DNA from: a virus
Length of the DNA stretch: 21,914 nucleotides
Reading direction: 5' to 3' (one strand)
IMG/VR virus record: IMGVR_UViG_3300032316_000633
Location: 1 to 21,914 of that record
Shown here: in pieces, positions 20,631 through 21,914 of the stretch
How the letters are laid out: every line of letters begins with the position of its first letter
How positions within the stretch are numbered: the first letter of the stretch is position 1
Position numbers and translations under genes: made by a program
The notes under the pieces: generated by a model
Seen by the model: only the letters and a program-made list of their open reading frames with translations
Databases searched by the model: none
What the model was told of the DNA's origin: nothing

Positions 20631-20983
20631 AAGACATCGAAGCATTTTCGCTGGCATTACTTAACTCTGCGACCTGCGCTCATTTGCAGCATTGGCAGAC
20701 CAAAAGCTATGCGCAGCATAAGGCCTTGGCAAAATACTATAACGCCATCCCAGACCTTGTAGACCAGCTAGTAGAATCTTGGATGGGTAAGTATGGCCCA
20801 ATAGGTGATTTTGAAGAAGAATTTGAGATAGAAAAAGACCCTATCAAATACTTTAAAGCGTTACAAAAGTATGTCAAAGAGAATAGAAAACACTTGCCAA
20901 AAGACACCGAATTACAGAATACTATTGATGAAATTACCGATTTAATTGATTCTTTGCTGTATAAACTGCAACAACTCTCCTAA
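20627..20983 (+). CDS. DUF5856-like helical protein (118 aa)
   Basis: All-helical with the sequence LLNSATCAHLQHWQTKSYAQ, HKALAKYYNAIPDLVDQLVE and SWMGKYGPIGD, then helices ending DSLLYKLQQLS. The H-x-x-HWQTKSYA-x-HKAL-x-x-YY core is that of a family of phage proteins called DUF5856 and thought to have a ferritin-like four-helix fold, common in cyanophages and other aquatic phages. The His and Glu residues could bind metal. Function unknown. ATGA overlap at its start. Confidence 0.65.
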   Translation: MKDIEAFSLALLNSATCAHLQHWQTKSYAQHKALAKYYNAIPDLVDQLVESWMGKYGPIGDFEEEFEIEKDPIKYFKALQKYVKENRKHLPKDTELQNTIDEITDLIDSLLYKLQQLS

Positions 20984-20994
20984 AAGGAACGAAA

Positions 20995-21168
20995 ATGAAC
21001 ACATTTAACTGCCCAAAAGACTGCAACGACAATCCTGGTCGTAAAGAAAAGACCAAAAATGCCGTGATGCAAGAAGGCAAAAACAAGCCGATGGGCGAGA
21101 AAATGACCATGAAAGGCCGTGATACCAAGATGGGTACGAACAATTCTGGCGAAATGTACCAGAAGTGA
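20995..21168 (+). CDS. 57-aa Lys/Met-rich protein
   Basis: A 57-codon gene with AAGGA six bases upstream of the ATG. The N-terminus has two cysteines (MNTFNCPKDCNDNPG); the rest is rich in Lys, Met and Gly (KTKNAVMQEGKNKPMGEKMT, MKGRDTKMGTNNSGEMYQ) and probably disordered. It is linked to the next gene by a GTGA overlap, which supports it being translated. No family recognised. Confidence 0.58.
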   Translation: MNTFNCPKDCNDNPGRKEKTKNAVMQEGKNKPMGEKMTMKGRDTKMGTNNSGEMYQK

Positions 21169-21362
21169 ATTGCGGAAATTGCCAGTTTTTTCAGGGTACG
21201 CAGTTCGGCCATTGCCGGCGCTACCCTGAAACAGTAACCAAACAGGCTGGGATGTGGTGCGGTGAACACCAAGTCGTGGTGCCACCGCAGCCAATATTCA
21301 CGGAATTGGCAGCCACTCCAGCACCCAAAAGGCGCAAGAAAAATGATACGACCGTTGCGTGA
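21165..21362 (+). CDS. Cys-rich zinc-finger-like protein, GTG start (65 aa)
   Basis: Starts at GTG 21165 inside the preceding stop (GTGA). Cys3-x2-Cys6 (NCGNCQFFQGTQ) with Cys17 (GHCRRYPETV) and Cys32 (MWCGEH) gives four possible zinc ligands. The pattern C-x-x-C-x-FF ... C-R-R-YP ... WCGEH occurs in small phage proteins. The C-terminal third is Pro-rich and basic (KRRKK). It overlaps the GroES-like gene by 20 bases. A zinc-binding adaptor role is likely; partner unknown. Confidence 0.62.
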   Translation: MNCGNCQFFQGTQFGHCRRYPETVTKQAGMWCGEHQVVVPPQPIFTELAATPAPKRRKKNDTTVA

Positions 21363-21645
21363 CCGAATCGTTGTAAGACCCGTTGAGCGGGTCAAGAGCC
21401 AGGTGATTGAAGTCATCATGGATGAACTGCCTAACATCGGTGAGGTATTGGCCGTAGGGCCTGGCGAGATTGACAAAAAAGGCCGGTTGATTCCTAATCC
21501 TATAGAAATAGGCCAGAGAATCCGATTTGGGGGCGCGGAGGACTATTTGTCTTACCCTAGATTTGAGATTGACGGCGAAGAATACCTCGTGATGTCTTGG
21601 AAAGATGTCTGTTTTGTGGAGACCGATAATGCCCAAAACCACTAA
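21343..21645 (+). CDS. GroES-like co-chaperonin (100 aa)
   Basis: Start at ATG 21343 (AAAAGGCG upstream). The pattern MIRPLRDRIVVRPVERV, LPNIGEVLAVGPGEIDKKGR, IEIGQRIRFGGAEDYLSYPR and FEIDGEEYLVMSWKDV is that of Cpn10/GroES, a heptameric lid for chaperonin GroEL; phage versions assist folding of the capsid protein or replace the host lid. The mobile loop region (VKSQVIEVIMDELPNIG) lacks the usual IVL tripeptide that contacts GroEL, having VIEVI instead. No GroEL gene is in the window, so it presumably works with host GroEL. It overlaps the next gene by 17 bases. Confidence 0.78.
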   Translation: MIRPLRDRIVVRPVERVKSQVIEVIMDELPNIGEVLAVGPGEIDKKGRLIPNPIEIGQRIRFGGAEDYLSYPRFEIDGEEYLVMSWKDVCFVETDNAQNH

Positions 21646-21913
21646 TAAACCAATTGCGCGCACCACCACCGGTAAGGGTAAGAACTACAAACCCACCGAA
21701 GCTGGTGCGGGCATGACCGCTAAAGGAAGGGCGGCATACAATGCAAAAAATAATGCAAACCTTAAAGCACCTGCTCCAAACCCTAAAACAAAAGCTGACG
21801 AAGGCCGTAAAAAAAGTTTTTGCGCAAGAATGAGCGGAATGCCTGGGCCAATGAAAGATGAAAAGGGTAGGCCCACCCGAAAAGCAGCATCTCTTAAAAA
21901 CTGGAATTGTTAA
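21629..21913 (+). CDS. DUF6321-like basic protein (94 aa)
   Basis: Start at ATG 21629, inside the GroES-like gene. Strongly basic: MPKTTNKPIARTTTGKGKNY, then MTAKGRAAYNAKNNANLKAP, PNPKTKADEGRKKSFCARMS, and GMPGPMKDEKGRPTRKA ending LKNWNC. The TAKGR-x-x-YN ... NLKAPAP-x-PKT ... R-x-KSFCARM-x-GM-x-G motif series is that of the DUF6321 family, found in many aquatic phages. Likely a small nucleic-acid-binding protein; function unproven. It ends one base before the window edge and is complete. Confidence 0.75.
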   Translation: MPKTTNKPIARTTTGKGKNYKPTEAGAGMTAKGRAAYNAKNNANLKAPAPNPKTKADEGRKKSFCARMSGMPGPMKDEKGRPTRKAASLKNWNC

Positions 21914-21914
21914 C

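Noticed and set aside
1-21914. Temperate phage markers (integrase, repressor, att site)
   Set aside because: None seen; the HTH and winged-helix proteins are too small and generic to call a repressor.
1-21914. tRNA genes
   Set aside because: No cloverleaf with a T-loop motif was found on either strand by eye.

Overview
The window is a segment of a tailed-phage genome (Caudoviricetes). It most resembles a short-tailed, podovirus-like phage with a P22-type tail and DNA-ejection machine. Several small families (GroES-like, DUF5856-like, DUF6321-like, the Trp-motif protein beside the fibres) are ones I associate with phages of aquatic bacteria. A freshwater or marine host, perhaps a betaproteobacterium, is plausible, but that is inference. 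No terminase, portal, capsid, DNA polymerase, integrase or repressor is visible, so this is only part of a genome.

Layout. (1) 116-12676, rightward late genes. First comes an adhesion cassette: a long tail fibre, a glycine-rich tip-like protein and two small proteins. Then come the P22 gp4-like adaptor, the gp10-like tail stabilisation protein, two small conserved proteins, three candidate ejection proteins (gp7-like, a middle one and a large one with a C-terminal glycine zipper) and a tail-collar protein. (2) 12678-15033, rightward lysis cluster: six small membrane proteins, two of them only 57 and 28 aa, then a GTA-type three-TM holin and an M15 peptidase endolysin, with a weak terminator at 15081-15105. 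(3) 15038-18246, leftward early operon. In transcription order from a sigma70-like promoter at 18290-18318 it holds three small proteins, an HTH protein, a 43-aa membrane protein, an ERF annealing protein, a YqaJ exonuclease, SSB, a lipoprotein and a TTG-started small membrane ORF. (4) 18247-19037, a 790-bp gene-free control region. It contains AACTAGGGT-type repeats, a 10-13 bp repeat array (iteron-like), three CCATGG palindromes and then about 400 bp that can fold into a dense, doubly pseudoknotted RNA. (5) 19038-21913, rightward early/middle genes: a small conserved protein, a 34-aa membrane protein, a replication-protein-like domain, a Ref/HNH-type nuclease, RusA resolvase, a winged-helix protein, a DUF5856-like protein, a 57-aa protein, a Cys-rich protein, GroES-like and DUF6321-like.

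How the genes fit together. ERF, YqaJ and SSB form a complete single-strand-annealing recombination set, and RusA plus the Ref-like nuclease can process branched intermediates. The two early operons diverge from the control region, which is the best candidate for an origin and regulatory switch. The late genes finish with host lysis. Many genes overlap by ATGA, TAATG or GTGA, indicating strong translational coupling. That coupling also supports several small genes of 28-57 aa described here.

The most notable feature is the structured-RNA candidate at about 18554-18960. I found it by hand as a set of long, mutually compatible perfect complementarities, and I cannot assign it to a known RNA family.
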